Under the pieces are notes generated by a model. It was given only the letters and a program-made list of their open reading frames with translations, did not search any database and was not told the DNA's origin. This document shows positions 19,197-27,586 of a stretch of DNA of 34,576 nucleotides, in pieces. The stretch is from a virus. A program made the position numbers and the translations under genes. Positions within the stretch are counted from its first letter, which is position 1, and the number at the start of each line of letters is the position of its first letter. The stretch covers positions 1 through 34,576 of IMG/VR virus record IMGVR_UViG_3300009414_000037; one strand, given 5' to 3'.

Positions 19197-19366
19197 CGAC
19201 CAACGGCACCAGTGGAATAGAGATCACAGTGGAAGACCTGAATATGCTCATAAGGTCTGATGAATCCGTAGCTCTCAAGGCACAGAACATAGCTATGGCA
19301 CGGCGTGTCAGAGAACTTGAGGCAAAGGTTGAGGATCTGGAAGCTGCGGCGGATGAGGTTGCCTGA
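19193..19366 (+). CDS. small coiled-coil protein (57 aa)
   Basis: A 57-residue acidic protein with a C-terminal helix (MARRVRELEAKVEDLEAAAD) of clear heptad character. It overlaps the preceding small basic gene by 4 bases (ATGA) and the next gene's ATG by one base (TGATG at 19364-19368), so all three are tightly coupled. The coil suggests oligomerisation or a chaperone for the tail adaptor that follows. No family is recognised. Confidence 0.65.
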   Translation: MTTNGTSGIEITVEDLNMLIRSDESVALKAQNIAMARRVRELEAKVEDLEAAADEVA

Positions 19367-20697
19367 TGCCAACGACCACCTGGTCTACCATGAGGCAGGA
19401 CATTCTGCGTCCTCTGGGGCTTATCACAAGCTCTACGACCACCAGTGCTTTAGCTGGAGATAAGGTCGTTATTGACACAAAGCTCACTGATAGATTCCCG
19501 GTGGATGATTATTTCAACAATCAGTGGTTTGTACATATAACTTCAGGTAATGATGCAGGAAAGATCAGGCGTGTAACAGACTATGCCCAATCAACGGGTA
19601 CGCTTACGCATCTGGGAGCCAACTATGCAGGCGGAGATTCTCCGTCCTTTGAACTCACACCGCTTGATCCCACGGAGGTCCAGAACCTCTACAATGAGGC
19701 ACGGGAGATAGTGTACCCGGAGATTTCGATGGTGCGGGATCTTGAGACTGTCGTCACTGGCAACCGCCAGCACACATATACCCTTCCAAGCACGATACGC
19801 AAAGTAGACCGGGTCTATCTTGGCAACAGGCGCAATGCAAATTCCGGGGATAATCTCCTTCTCAATGGAGACTTCGAGGACTGGGACGCAGATCAGCTCA
19901 CTCCGGGATCACAAAACAACTGGACCCTTGCAGGATCTGGGTCTACTTTTAACAAGGAAGCACAGACAAACAACCCGGAAAATTATCTGGTTCTTCATGG
20001 AGACAATTCCGGTAGGCTTGCTGTAGCAGGTACTAACACAACACTGGTTCAGACATTTACCCCTGCATCATCGTCGTATACAACATTGCCAACTGAAGGT
20101 CAGGAAGTAAATCTGTCCGCATGGGTATACTGCAATACAGCAAGTAGGGTAAAACTCTATATCGAGACAGCAGTTGGCAGCTTTCATGGCGGGACGGGGT
20201 GGGAACTGATGAAGGCAAGTGCAACGCTTGCTCACAATGCCACAACAGCGGTGGTGGGAGTTCATGTAACAGCATCAAATGTTGCCGCCTATATCGACGA
20301 GATCTGGATGACTATCGGGCAGAGCGAGATGACGGATGTACCTTACAACGAACTTAGGAACTGGGAACATGTCCCTCCAGTGGCGGGTGCTTCAGACGGA
20401 GGTGTCCTGCGTTTCGATGCAATACTTCCCAGCAAGCACCGCATACGGGTAGTGGGACGTGACCTCCTCTCCCCGGTCTCTTCCGACAGTGATACGGTAG
20501 AGATAGACGGGGATTTACTTCATCCAGTCTACGACAAGGTACGCCAGCTCATAGCCCTCCGCATAGCTGCATCCAACCCCACCTCCAACTGGGCTGAGAT
20601 GGCAAGGCAGTACGAGTTAAGCTACATGAGGGCTATTGAAGGTGATCTCATAAGGGTCAAGGCACCCCCGGTGGCAGTCCCTCGAATGGTCTTCTAA
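19366..20697 (+). CDS. head-tail adaptor with carbohydrate-binding-like insertion
   Basis: A 443-residue protein whose N-terminal ~160 and C-terminal ~120 residues have the mixed helix/strand pattern of tail tubular or adaptor proteins that sit under the portal; the C-terminal helix YDKVRQLIALRIAASN is typical. Residues ~160-320 form a separate beta-rich domain (NLLLNGDFEDWD through EIWMTIGQ) that resembles CBM_4_9-like jelly-roll carbohydrate-binding modules. The insertion could display a sugar-binding domain near the tail base. It starts at ATG 19366 by overlap with the coiled-coil gene and its TAA overlaps the next ATG at 20697. The functional assignment rests on context and domain pattern. 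Confidence 0.65.
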   Translation: MPTTTWSTMRQDILRPLGLITSSTTTSALAGDKVVIDTKLTDRFPVDDYFNNQWFVHITSGNDAGKIRRVTDYAQSTGTLTHLGANYAGGDSPSFELTPLDPTEVQNLYNEAREIVYPEISMVRDLETVVTGNRQHTYTLPSTIRKVDRVYLGNRRNANSGDNLLLNGDFEDWDADQLTPGSQNNWTLAGSGSTFNKEAQTNNPENYLVLHGDNSGRLAVAGTNTTLVQTFTPASSSYTTLPTEGQEVNLSAWVYCNTASRVKLYIETAVGSFHGGTGWELMKASATLAHNATTAVVGVHVTASNVAAYIDEIWMTIGQSEMTDVPYNELRNWEHVPPVAGASDGGVLRFDAILPSKHRIRVVGRDLLSPVSSDSDTVEIDGDLLHPVYDKVRQLIALRIAASNPTSNWAEMARQYELSYMRAIEGDLIRVKAPPVAVPRMVF

Positions 20698-23342
20698 TGT
20701 CTCTTGACGTTGAGATCAATGCGAAGGCGTATTCCCTAGTAGAGGGCAGAGCTGGCACCAAGGTTTCTACCGCAACTGTGCGGCAGTTCGTGGAAGCATT
20801 CCGCCAGACAGGAAGGACGAGGCCGGAGGACCTGGCCCCCTACGAATCCTTTGTGATCCCCAATCTCACGGGAGGCTTTGGGCGGTACAGGATCAACTCG
20901 GACTCAGCCTTCAAGCCAGAGGAGTACAGGCGTTTCCAGGACTCCACATGTGACACCAGGTGGTTCGATTCGATCTATCTTCCCATCCTGGTCGAGGCTT
21001 CGTCGACTACAGCAGGTTCATCAACCCTTGATGTTATACGGGCATCTGCGGCATTCAAGGGGGATTTCTGGTCCCTGTGGGAGAAGCTGGCCTCGAACCT
21101 CCGGTCGATAGAAGCCCGCAAGTACACAACATCGGGAAGTGATCCTGTAGTAGGAGCATGGACCGGTGGTGGTGATGTTAGTGAATCCACCCACCTGGAT
21201 GCTACCAGTAGTGGTAGTCAGGGTGGTACTACCAGTCTGACGGTGGCTCATACATGTAGTGGTCCCCAGCGCCTGCTTGTTGTGGGAGTCCAGATCGAAG
21301 ATGGCACTGCGGCCGATCCCAGTGGGGTGACCTATAACGGGGATGCCATGACCAAGGCTGCGGGCAAAACGCAGGGTGATGTTAACTGTAGTACCTGGTA
21401 CAAGGTAGCCCCAGCAACAGGGGCAAACAACATAGTCGTGACTATTGGCTATAGTGCCAGAAATGTATCGCTTGGTGCCCAGAGCTTCGTTGGTGTATTA
21501 CAGTCCGACCCAGTGGGTACCACGGCTAATGCCAGTCACGCTGGTTCTACGGCTCCGTCAGTCGCGGCAACAACCGTCGCGGGCCAGTATGTGTTCGACA
21601 ACATGGTTGCCCTGGGAAGCGGCACCGCCACTGTACATGCCTCCCAGACCCAGATATCTAATTTAACTGTCACTTCTAATCATAGGGGTGCAACGAGCAG
21701 GGAGCTTGCCACTGGCACATCCACGACCATGTCATGGACCCTGGCTTCGAGCGTAGCATGGGCTATCCTTGCCACCCCAATCAAACTGGCTATTCCCATC
21801 GGACTGGATCTTATCCAGCAGAAGGACAGGCTGGTGGCGCTTACGGCATCGGAAGACGATCATATTACCTACGCCTCCACAGACGGCGCTGCATGGACAA
21901 ATGCTTCAACTGAGATCACGGCTGGCCTACTGGATTCTGCCGTGACAGCAAACGAATATAGGGACGCAGGGCTTCTCTCCGACATAGGGGGAGAGCTGGT
22001 TGCTGCTGTCTGGCATGAGGACGATTCGACTATCACGTTTTTCTCTGCTATCACAACCGGAACGACCGTGACATGGAGGGACGAGGCTGTAGATATATCC
22101 TCCGGCAGCGGGCCCAAGGGAATTGCTGTTTACCAGGACATAGATGGTGAACAGAAGCTCTATGTGGGCACCAGGGAAGGGCTCTGGAAGGTGGATACAG
22201 CTCCTTCGACATGGACGATGGATTTGGTGTTCCCCATGCCAGCCCATGATGACAACTGTCGAAGGATGACTGTGCATCAGGGGGCGCTCTGGTTTGCCCA
22301 GGGCGTAGACAACAGCAGCCCTGCCCCCATATACCGCATGACCGTTAGCGGTGACGCCAGGCTCTTCGAGGCAGGGTATGGCCTTGCCAGCGGCGATGGT
22401 GTCCCTTCCGACATGCTCGGCCCGGTCAAGTGGATGAAGAGTACAGGGGAGTTCCTGTTTATATCCGTGGGTGGTGGAGCTGCTTCGCGAAACGCCAGGA
22501 TACTCGCCTGGAACGGCAAGGGCTGGCACCACATGGCGAAAGACAGTACGGCTAACCAGGCGGCAGGATGGCTGGATTTCTCCGCAGAAGATGACGGCAC
22601 TCCAAGGCTGCATTTCTCACAGAAGGCCGATACTGATTCCACCCTGAGCAAGTACCTTGGTCAGCCTCTCGTAAACCCTCGATCCGGGGTGACTATCAAA
22701 AGGGCGGCCCGTGCTGACAAACAGGCAGGGCATATTGTTCTGCCCTACTATGACTTCGGCATCCCCCAGGAGTCGAAGAACTTCACATCGGTCCATGTGA
22801 TAGCCGACGACTTGAACAGTTCTGCGTCAAATGAGTATATAACTGTTAAATACGGGCATGATGGCGCTGATCGAGACGACACAACTATAGGCAACTTCAC
22901 CTCAGCTACGACCAAGAGAGACCTTGCGTCTACGGTCGGCCAGTCCGCAAAGAATATTGGGCTGCACATTGATCTGTATCGCCGTACTTCCGGTGACAAT
23001 CCTGAAAATTTCACGCCGAAACTTCGGGACATAGTGGTAGAGGGCTATATCTCACCGACACCGGCTTACGAGCACAGGATGACCATTGATCTGGAGCAGA
23101 CCGCTCGGGAGACAGGGCAGTCGGTGGAGACGGTTATCGCAAACCTGGAGACACTGATAGGGACTGTGACCCAGGTCACATTTAAGTTCGGACAGGTGTC
23201 CAAGCTGGTCGCAGTGGACAGGGACAGGTCGGTTTTCTCATACGGCATTGATTCATGGGAGGTCTCGGGTGCTCCGAGCTCTTTTGCCAACAGGACGGGC
23301 ACAGCGGATCTTGTTCTGATAGAAAAGATAGCAACCACGTAA
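20697..23342 (+). CDS. large tail protein with Ig-like and propeller-like regions
   Basis: An 881-residue protein starting by a one-base overlap with the adaptor. After ~140 helical/mixed residues, about 175-366 form a Ser/Thr/Gly-rich beta region of Ig-like type. Residues ~367-680 contain repeated strands (for example LYVGTREGLWKVD and GALWFAQGVDNSS), suggestive of a beta propeller. The C-terminal part has more mixed structure. The order after the adaptor fits a tail tube, stabilisation or nozzle protein of a short-tailed phage. No lysozyme or peptidase motif is evident. Several Asp/Gly/Thr segments could bind metal or glycans, but this is not demonstrated. Confidence 0.7.
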   Translation: MSLDVEINAKAYSLVEGRAGTKVSTATVRQFVEAFRQTGRTRPEDLAPYESFVIPNLTGGFGRYRINSDSAFKPEEYRRFQDSTCDTRWFDSIYLPILVEASSTTAGSSTLDVIRASAAFKGDFWSLWEKLASNLRSIEARKYTTSGSDPVVGAWTGGGDVSESTHLDATSSGSQGGTTSLTVAHTCSGPQRLLVVGVQIEDGTAADPSGVTYNGDAMTKAAGKTQGDVNCSTWYKVAPATGANNIVVTIGYSARNVSLGAQSFVGVLQSDPVGTTANASHAGSTAPSVAATTVAGQYVFDNMVALGSGTATVHASQTQISNLTVTSNHRGATSRELATGTSTTMSWTLASSVAWAILATPIKLAIPIGLDLIQQKDRLVALTASEDDHITYASTDGAAWTNASTEITAGLLDSAVTANEYRDAGLLSDIGGELVAAVWHEDDSTITFFSAITTGTTVTWRDEAVDISSGSGPKGIAVYQDIDGEQKLYVGTREGLWKVDTAPSTWTMDLVFPMPAHDDNCRRMTVHQGALWFAQGVDNSSPAPIYRMTVSGDARLFEAGYGLASGDGVPSDMLGPVKWMKSTGEFLFISVGGGAASRNARILAWNGKGWHHMAKDSTANQAAGWLDFSAEDDGTPRLHFSQKADTDSTLSKYLGQPLVNPRSGVTIKRAARADKQAGHIVLPYYDFGIPQESKNFTSVHVIADDLNSSASNEYITVKYGHDGADRDDTTIGNFTSATTKRDLASTVGQSAKNIGLHIDLYRRTSGDNPENFTPKLRDIVVEGYISPTPAYEHRMTIDLEQTARETGQSVETVIANLETLIGTVTQVTFKFGQVSKLVAVDRDRSVFSYGIDSWEVSGAPSSFANRTGTADLVLIEKIATT

Positions 23343-23352
23343 GGGGGATGTG

Positions 23353-23682
23353 ATGATGGTGCCTCCACATGGCAAGATTGAGCTGCATGACATGCTGCCT
23401 ATGGACAAACAGGATTCACTCACTCGCCTCGAGGGAATACTGGATGAGATGCTCAAGCGCCACGAGTATCCAGAGGATGTAATGGAGATCGTCCATGCGC
23501 GGATATGCCAGTGGGTAGAGAAGTGGCACAGCCAGGGCGTCCAGAAGGGAAAGACCTTTGCACAATTCCAGTATGACGGACTGCCAGGCTTTGTGAAGGA
23601 AGAGATGAACATCATTCAGCAGACCCTTGCAAGGAATAATGATGAAGGTGGTGCCATGATGCCTCCGGGAAGAAGTAATTAG
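23353..23682 (+). CDS. hypothetical helical protein at end of tail genes
   Basis: About 109 residues, largely helical with His, Gln and Glu, and a Met/Pro/Gly-rich end. The start is uncertain among GTG 23350, ATG 23353 and ATG 23356. The GGGGG at 23343-23347 gives the best spacing to the ATGs, and 23353 is used here. It could be a tail-associated or assembly protein. No family is recognised. Confidence 0.65.
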   Translation: MMVPPHGKIELHDMLPMDKQDSLTRLEGILDEMLKRHEYPEDVMEIVHARICQWVEKWHSQGVQKGKTFAQFQYDGLPGFVKEEMNIIQQTLARNNDEGGAMMPPGRSN

Positions 23683-23693
23683 CCTTGGTTTAA

Positions 23694-23721
23694 GGTGGGC
23701 ATTGTTGATGTCCTGTACAAA
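23694..23721. repeat. 28-bp repeat shared with early operon, copy 1
   Basis: This intergenic stretch matches 32731-32758 at 25 of 28 positions in the same plus-strand orientation. Here it lies between two late genes; the other copy lies inside the end of an early minus-strand gene. It begins GGTGGGCATTGTT and includes TGTCCTGT. Significance unknown; possibly a recombination remnant or shared site. Confidence 0.6.
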
Positions 23722-23732
23722 AAGGAGCAGAT

Positions 23733-23915
23733 ATGGCAGGCAAGTGGATTGGCAAGGCGATCAAGAGGCCAGGTGCTTTTAGTGCGAAAGCCAAGAGGGC
23801 CGACATGACCACAGCAGCCTATGCCCGCAAGGTTCTAAAGCCCGGAAGCCGTGCCACTGTAAGGACTAAGAGACAGGCTAGGCTGGCACAGACCCTGCGG
23901 AAGATGAACCGGTGA
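23733..23915 (+). CDS. small basic phage protein
   Basis: A 60-residue Lys/Arg-rich protein of the type GKWIGKAIKRPGAFSAKAK, frequently seen in phage late operons. AAAAAGGAG upstream supports the start at 23733. It resembles small DNA-binding or virion-associated proteins, but no biochemical role is known to me. It overlaps the next GTG start as GTGA. Confidence 0.7.
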   Translation: MAGKWIGKAIKRPGAFSAKAKRADMTTAAYARKVLKPGSRATVRTKRQARLAQTLRKMNR

Positions 23916-24070
23916 CCAGCGCCTATAAATTCAACGAAGCACCGACGCTCAGGCGCATGATGGAGAAGTTGAGCCGATTGGAGCTGATGATGTGGGTAGT
24001 GGTTGTGTTCCAGGTGATGGTGGCACTCGGACTGGTGGGTTTAATTATATGGATGTTGTTCAACGTGTAG
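23912..24070 (+). CDS. small single-span membrane protein (52 aa)
   Basis: The GTG at 23912 overlaps the previous TGA (GTGA). It gives a 52-residue protein with ~26 polar N-terminal residues and one long hydrophobic helix at ~27-50, ending in FNV. The overlap and membrane segment support a real gene. It starts a run of membrane proteins and could be a holin, antiholin or other lysis regulator. Confidence 0.6.
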   Translation: MTSAYKFNEAPTLRRMMEKLSRLELMMWVVVVFQVMVALGLVGLIIWMLFNV

Positions 24071-24080
24071 ATGAGAAATC

Positions 24081-24437
24081 ATGGCAGATAAAGAAATCAT
24101 AGAAGGGAGCGATGATTTACAGGTTCAGTTGCTGGATGCTCGGAAGCAAATTGTTGAACTGGAAGCACGAACCGCTACCACACTTCTACCCAGCCAACTA
24201 TTAGTTATTATCCTAATGGGGCCGTTATTTGCTTCGTTCACAATCATTGGCATTGTTATTTGTTGGAAAACCCTAAATTCTCCGGCAGAAATTGAGCCCC
24301 ATTTAAGGAGCATACTCTTAGTTTTTGCCCTCTTTGCAAACCCCGTCTCAGCCGCCTCTGGTGTTATTGTGGGCTTAATGAGTGATGAAATCAAGGCAAG
24401 ATTAGGTGGGAAAGGATTTAACAGTAATGAAAGATAG
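24081..24437 (+). CDS. two-span membrane protein
   Basis: A 118-residue protein with a short N-terminal helix of coiled-coil character (~10-32), hydrophobic helices at ~38-61 and ~77-100, and a short charged end. Both size and topology fit phage holins, which form lesions in the inner membrane. No family signature is certain. Its 3' end overlaps the start of the next gene by 11 bases. Confidence 0.65.
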   Translation: MADKEIIEGSDDLQVQLLDARKQIVELEARTATTLLPSQLLVIILMGPLFASFTIIGIVICWKTLNSPAEIEPHLRSILLVFALFANPVSAASGVIVGLMSDEIKARLGGKGFNSNER

Positions 24438-25308
24438 AAAAGTTAAGGTTCCGCCAGTGAAGTTCAAGATACCCCTTATGAGATTCAAGCTGCCGAAGTT
24501 TTGGGCTTTCAGGATTCCCCTGCCGGGTCATGTTTATCTGGGCGGTGGACGATTGATTATCGGTTCAATGACAACTATTGCTCTAGGTTTCATAGCGTCA
24601 TTATTTGTTTTGATAAACACAGGTGAACAGGAACTCACATGGCCCATGGCAGGAGCGGAGTACAATGCTCCGTCTATGGTGGGTGCCAGGGTAGTTGATC
24701 GGGAGTTCCCTGCTGAAGCCAGCCAGACTCTCAAGATTAACCTTCCGGCAGGTCTTCGAGTGGACAAGATCACGCTGAGTGACGTTGAACTCGGTAAGGG
24801 CGGGTTAACAGATGCATTCAAAATTAGTGGGACGAGCACGAACGATCGATTAAGCATTGGAACGCTCACGATTCGGGATAGCGAGTTTCCGACCTTCGAT
24901 ATCAGTAACGCCTCTATCCACACGATTAATGCCACCTCAAGTGTGCAGGTCGCAGGTCACACAGTTGAGCCCACGATGGGTACCAGCACTATGGTGACTA
25001 TCGGATCGTCCAGAGGAGCTGTTCGCTATGAGGCATCTGACATGGTGGTGGACAGGGTTTTAATCCTGATGTCAGCAACAACAACCCCGGCCACGGATGT
25101 TTATGTGGGAGAAATTGTGCTCGATAATATTTCAAGCGCGATTGGTGGATTTAATTTAGACTGGGTAGATATCGGCATCTTAAATTTAGAGAACCTTGTA
25201 GTTGGGGATGATGGCGACATAAATTCGGCAGATTTTTATATCTCATCCAGTGTCACAGTCAACACGATGAACGACGGCATAGTCGATAAGCCCGTGGATA
25301 TAAGGTAG
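24427..25308 (+). CDS. membrane-anchored protein with large beta-rich domain
   Basis: About 293 residues from the ATG at 24427, which has AAAGGA at 24411-24416. A longer form from GTG 24406 is possible but less convincing. The N-terminus is basic with many Lys/Pro, followed by one membrane helix at about residues 39-66. The remaining ~225 residues are polar and repetitive beta-rich (Thr, Ser, Asp, Val, Ile), as in beta-helix or parallel repeat folds. The charge before the helix suggests an N-in orientation with the domain outside the membrane. It may be a superinfection or surface protein, or part of a lysis apparatus; there is no recognised catalytic motif. Confidence 0.6.
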   Translation: MKDRKVKVPPVKFKIPLMRFKLPKFWAFRIPLPGHVYLGGGRLIIGSMTTIALGFIASLFVLINTGEQELTWPMAGAEYNAPSMVGARVVDREFPAEASQTLKINLPAGLRVDKITLSDVELGKGGLTDAFKISGTSTNDRLSIGTLTIRDSEFPTFDISNASIHTINATSSVQVAGHTVEPTMGTSTMVTIGSSRGAVRYEASDMVVDRVLILMSATTTPATDVYVGEIVLDNISSAIGGFNLDWVDIGILNLENLVVGDDGDINSADFYISSSVTVNTMNDGIVDKPVDIR

Positions 25309-25317
25309 GAGGCTGAT

Positions 25318-25500
25318 ATGAATGTATGGGAAGGACTCAGCAAGTTCCTCGGCAAGATCCGTCCGCAGATTTTTTTGGCTTTGATAATTCTCGGCGTGGT
25401 AGGTGTGATGGGAATCACAAGCGGCCTTACAGAGATCACCATTGGTGCCATTACGGGTGTGGTGGCCTTAGCAAAAGATGTCTTGCAGTCGGATCAGTAG
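25318..25500 (+). CDS. small membrane protein, holin-like
   Basis: A 60-residue protein with a strong TAGGAGG upstream, a charged N-terminus (KFLGKIRPQ), and two close hydrophobic segments at ~18-36 and ~38-55. Small size, amphipathic start and short charged end are typical of phage holins, but the family is not certain. It lies in the middle of the membrane-protein run. Confidence 0.6.
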   Translation: MNVWEGLSKFLGKIRPQIFLALIILGVVGVMGITSGLTEITIGAITGVVALAKDVLQSDQ

Positions 25501-25509
25501 GAGGACAGT

Positions 25510-25695
25510 ATGTTCAAGGCACTACGACTGGCACTCCGATACAGGGACAGCCTGCCGCTGATGGTAGATCTCATTGAGACGGCCACTTCTGCGGTTCGAG
25601 ATGATGGGACGATCTCACGGACGGAAAAATCCAGGATGATGAAAAGCTTCTGGGCTCTGGTCAAATGTGTGCAGGAGTCCCATAAAGATGCGTGA
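25510..25695 (+). CDS. small soluble helical protein
   Basis: A 61-residue protein with TAGGAGG before its ATG, largely helical and hydrophilic, containing a DDGTISRTEKSRMM segment. No membrane segment. It sits between two membrane proteins and overlaps the following gene by 8 bases, so it may be an accessory to them. Function unknown. Confidence 0.6.
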   Translation: MFKALRLALRYRDSLPLMVDLIETATSAVRDDGTISRTEKSRMMKSFWALVKCVQESHKDA

Positions 25696-25888
25696 TCGAA
25701 CGACCGACAACAAGATCGACGACATTCATCGAACCGTGACGCGGCTTCTCAACAACGACCTGCCCCATATCCATTACCGTCTCACTGCCCTGGAGACCCA
25801 CCACAAATGGCAGATGGCATTGCTCGTCGGACTTTTTGTCACTGTCGTGGCATTTGGACTGGCAGCACTGGCATCTCAGGCACGATAG
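25688..25888 (+). CDS. XhlA-like membrane protein
   Basis: A 66-residue protein from ATG 25688 with AGGAG at 25674-25678. The first ~40 residues form an amphipathic coiled coil (IDDIHRTVTRLLNND), followed by one membrane helix at ~43-63 (LLVGLFVTVVAFGLAALAS). This topology resembles the XhlA-type hemolysin/holin-associated proteins of Bacillus phages. An upstream GTG at 25667 is in frame but its ribosome site is poorer. It is the last late-operon gene I can support before the convergent junction. Confidence 0.65.
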   Translation: MRDRTTDNKIDDIHRTVTRLLNNDLPHIHYRLTALETHHKWQMALLVGLFVTVVAFGLAALASQAR

Positions 25889-25921
25889 ACCACCTCAGAC
25901 TACGCCTAAGCGCCCTCTGTA

Positions 25922-25975
25922 AGCCCCGTAGAGCGATTTATATGCTCTGCCTATATCCTAGTATGACTCGGGGCT
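25922..25975. terminator. structured convergent junction, terminator-like
   Basis: AGCCCCG at 25922-25928 can pair with CGGGGCT at 25969-25975. Inside it a second hairpin, AGAGC at 25930-25934 with GCTCT at 25944-25948, closes a nine-base loop. The position between the ends of the two convergent operons suits a transcription terminator or a transcript-end structure. Neither side has a convincing run of U, so an intrinsic terminator is not certain. The rest of 25889-26002 shows nothing else I can name. Confidence 0.4.
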
Positions 25976-26002
25976 GGAATCACAACACCTCAATCTCATC
26001 TA

Positions 26003-26359
26003 TCAATATTTCTTTACCCCTTCCATATTGTCGGTGTAAGAATCAATCGGCTGGAACTGGCGATGGCTGAGGTCACGCTCCCCTTGATCGTGCGCGTAGT
26101 CGTGTGGATTATATAGTCGTGCTAAAACCGCTCTTTCCCGCCAGGTGAATTGCTCGTTATACATCCAGGCAGGGGGTGGCCTGTAGTGCGGTGGCGGAAC
26201 AAAATCAGGACTGTAAATTGTCCGAACTTCATGCGGTGTCAGCCAGTGACGGTGTTCTTTCTTTTCCTTGCAACGGCTCTCCATGTATCCCAAACCCATT
26301 TCAGTAAATGAGTTGTAGCCATGCCCAATTGGTTTACATTCCATTGGTTTGTTAGTCAT
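26003..26359 (-). CDS. hypothetical protein, last early gene
   Basis: A 118-residue protein beginning with an ATGA overlap to the preceding RusA-like gene (26356-26359). It is rich in His, Pro, Tyr and Trp (YSPDFVPPPHYRPPPAWMY near residues 48-67). I recognise no family; HTPHEVRTIY-type motifs do not match a known fold here. It is the 3'-most gene of the early operon. Confidence 0.65.
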   Translation of the reverse strand: MTNKPMECKPIGHGYNSFTEMGLGYMESRCKEKKEHRHWLTPHEVRTIYSPDFVPPPHYRPPPAWMYNEQFTWRERAVLARLYNPHDYAHDQGERDLSHRQFQPIDSYTDNMEGVKKY

Positions 26360-26772
26360 CGCAAAGCCTCCTCGATTTGAAAAATAGTTTTCTCACGATC
26401 CCCGATCATATATTTGACAGTTAGCTCCAGGCGTCTGGCATTGTCATCGACCAATATTTCGCCCACCAGAGCATCTATCCATCCCTTACAGCAACCGATA
26501 AGGTTGTCGAGGTCACGGATGCGTTTGTCCGCTGCCCAGAATGTAATGCTCAATTGGGCTGCTTCCCAGAGAGGATCTTGACTGTAACCCTCCGATCTGA
26601 TTACTGCGATCATCTCGTCCCGCGAGTCCCTCAATTTTCGGTACCGCGTGGCATAGTGGAGCCTGGCATTCGGACCCAGTGCACTGTCAGGCAAGTGCGG
26701 AATTTCAATAGAAATAATGTTTAGCAGCGAAGGGTTGCTGGGCACCTCGTATACATCACCGTCCATTGTCAT
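26356..26772 (-). CDS. RusA-like Holliday junction resolvase
   Basis: A 138-residue protein with the family pattern of RusA, the small phage endonuclease that cuts four-way DNA junctions symmetrically. An LGPNARLHY motif at ~32-40 is followed by the acidic cluster RDLDNL (D87, D89), D100 and the LVDD at 107-110, all as in the metal-binding site of the family. Length is typical. It should resolve recombination intermediates before packaging. The gene starts close to a leader that resembles the tail of the zinc-ribbon gene further upstream, and its stop overlaps the next start as ATGA. Confidence 0.88.
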   Translation of the reverse strand: MTMDGDVYEVPSNPSLLNIISIEIPHLPDSALGPNARLHYATRYRKLRDSRDEMIAVIRSEGYSQDPLWEAAQLSITFWAADKRIRDLDNLIGCCKGWIDALVGEILVDDNARRLELTVKYMIGDREKTIFQIEEALR

Positions 26773-26777
26773 CTAAT

Positions 26778-26807
26778 TACCACCAAGTCAACTTCATAAC
26801 ATCTACC
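26778..26807 (-). repeat. 30-bp imperfect direct repeat, distal copy
   Basis: This copy matches 27588-27617 at 27 of 30 positions, exactly 810 bp away, and lies just downstream of the PAPS-reductase-like gene. On the minus strand it holds the last codons of a would-be zinc-ribbon C-terminus (VDVMKLTWW then stop) and the GGTGGT before the RusA start. It is thus a likely remnant of a duplication around the intervening gene. Confidence 0.75.
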
Positions 26808-26810
26808 TTG

Positions 26811-27584
26811 TCAGTATTCGCAGAAGCATCCAAAACTATCACCAGGGAACATCTCAATCTGGTCTGTGTCCTGTCTGTTCTCTAGCTCTCTGAGTGTCAG
26901 AGGGGTCACTTGACCCTTGACAGTTTTCTTGAGGATGGCTTTCCCCTCTCTAGTCTTACTCTTGGTCCGCTGGACTTGCTCCCATGCTGCCACTTCCTCG
27001 AACCGTTCTGGCATGGTACGCTTCAATCTGAGCCACTCACGTTGTCCCTGCCTCACACATCTACCTCCACAGTTATTGTGGGGAAATCCCAATTTATAGA
27101 GTCGGGGTGGTTCTATGCCCCACTCTTGAACGGTTTTGGTGTAGGCCATCAGAGGCAGTGGTTTCCATATCAATGGATAGTCAACAGCAACTCCCTCAAC
27201 CTTCTCATAGGCTGCCTTGGGTCTTGCCATCCGGTGTTCTTCATCCCAAGACAGACCAAGGTGTACAGTCAAAGGCTTTGGCTGGTTCCTGATGTATCTC
27301 ATAAAGTGCTTCTGCTTCAGTTCATAGCTGCAAGCCGCACGAAACGCATTGGGAATTATTTTCTTATGCTCTGCTACCTGTAGGGGATTTCGGCCATCAG
27401 TGAATCGCTCGATGGTCATGTCCCATCTAATTTCAAGGTCTATTAGGAAACGATATAGGTCTTCATCCTCCCACTTCGTATCAGCGAACCAAAGAGTTAC
27501 AGTATCCTTGCCGTAACGCTCGATTACCCGATTGGCTGCAACTGCTGATGCTGAACCACCTGATATGGATACAATATGATTCAT
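26811..27584 (-). CDS. PAPS reductase-like protein of phage type
   Basis: A 257-residue protein of the phage PAPS-reductase-like adenine nucleotide alpha hydrolase family. The PP-loop is SGGSAS at residues 8-13, followed by TLWFADTKWEDED, which fits the second strand and acidic residues of that fold. Later Cys residues include C85, C172 and C176 (NNCGGRCVRQG), and a final FGCFCEY (C253, C255), as in other phage members. The substrate is unknown; sulfonucleotide reduction, DNA sulfur modification, or a base-modification reaction are possible. ATG at 27584 is preferred, two bases after the preceding stop; GTG 27593 would overlap it. The gene is flanked by imperfect 30-bp direct repeats. Confidence 0.8.
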   Translation of the reverse strand: MNHIVSISGGSASAVAANRVIERYGKDTVTLWFADTKWEDEDLYRFLIDLEIRWDMTIERFTDGRNPLQVAEHKKIIPNAFRAACSYELKQKHFMRYIRNQPKPLTVHLGLSWDEEHRMARPKAAYEKVEGVAVDYPLIWKPLPLMAYTKTVQEWGIEPPRLYKLGFPHNNCGGRCVRQGQREWLRLKRTMPERFEEVAAWEQVQRTKSKTREGKAILKKTVKGQVTPLTLRELENRQDTDQIEMFPGDSFGCFCEY

Positions 27585-27586
27585 GG

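Noticed and set aside
25922-25975. Strong intrinsic terminator
   Set aside because: The paired arms are clear but neither strand has a U run after them, so only a terminator-like structure is reported.
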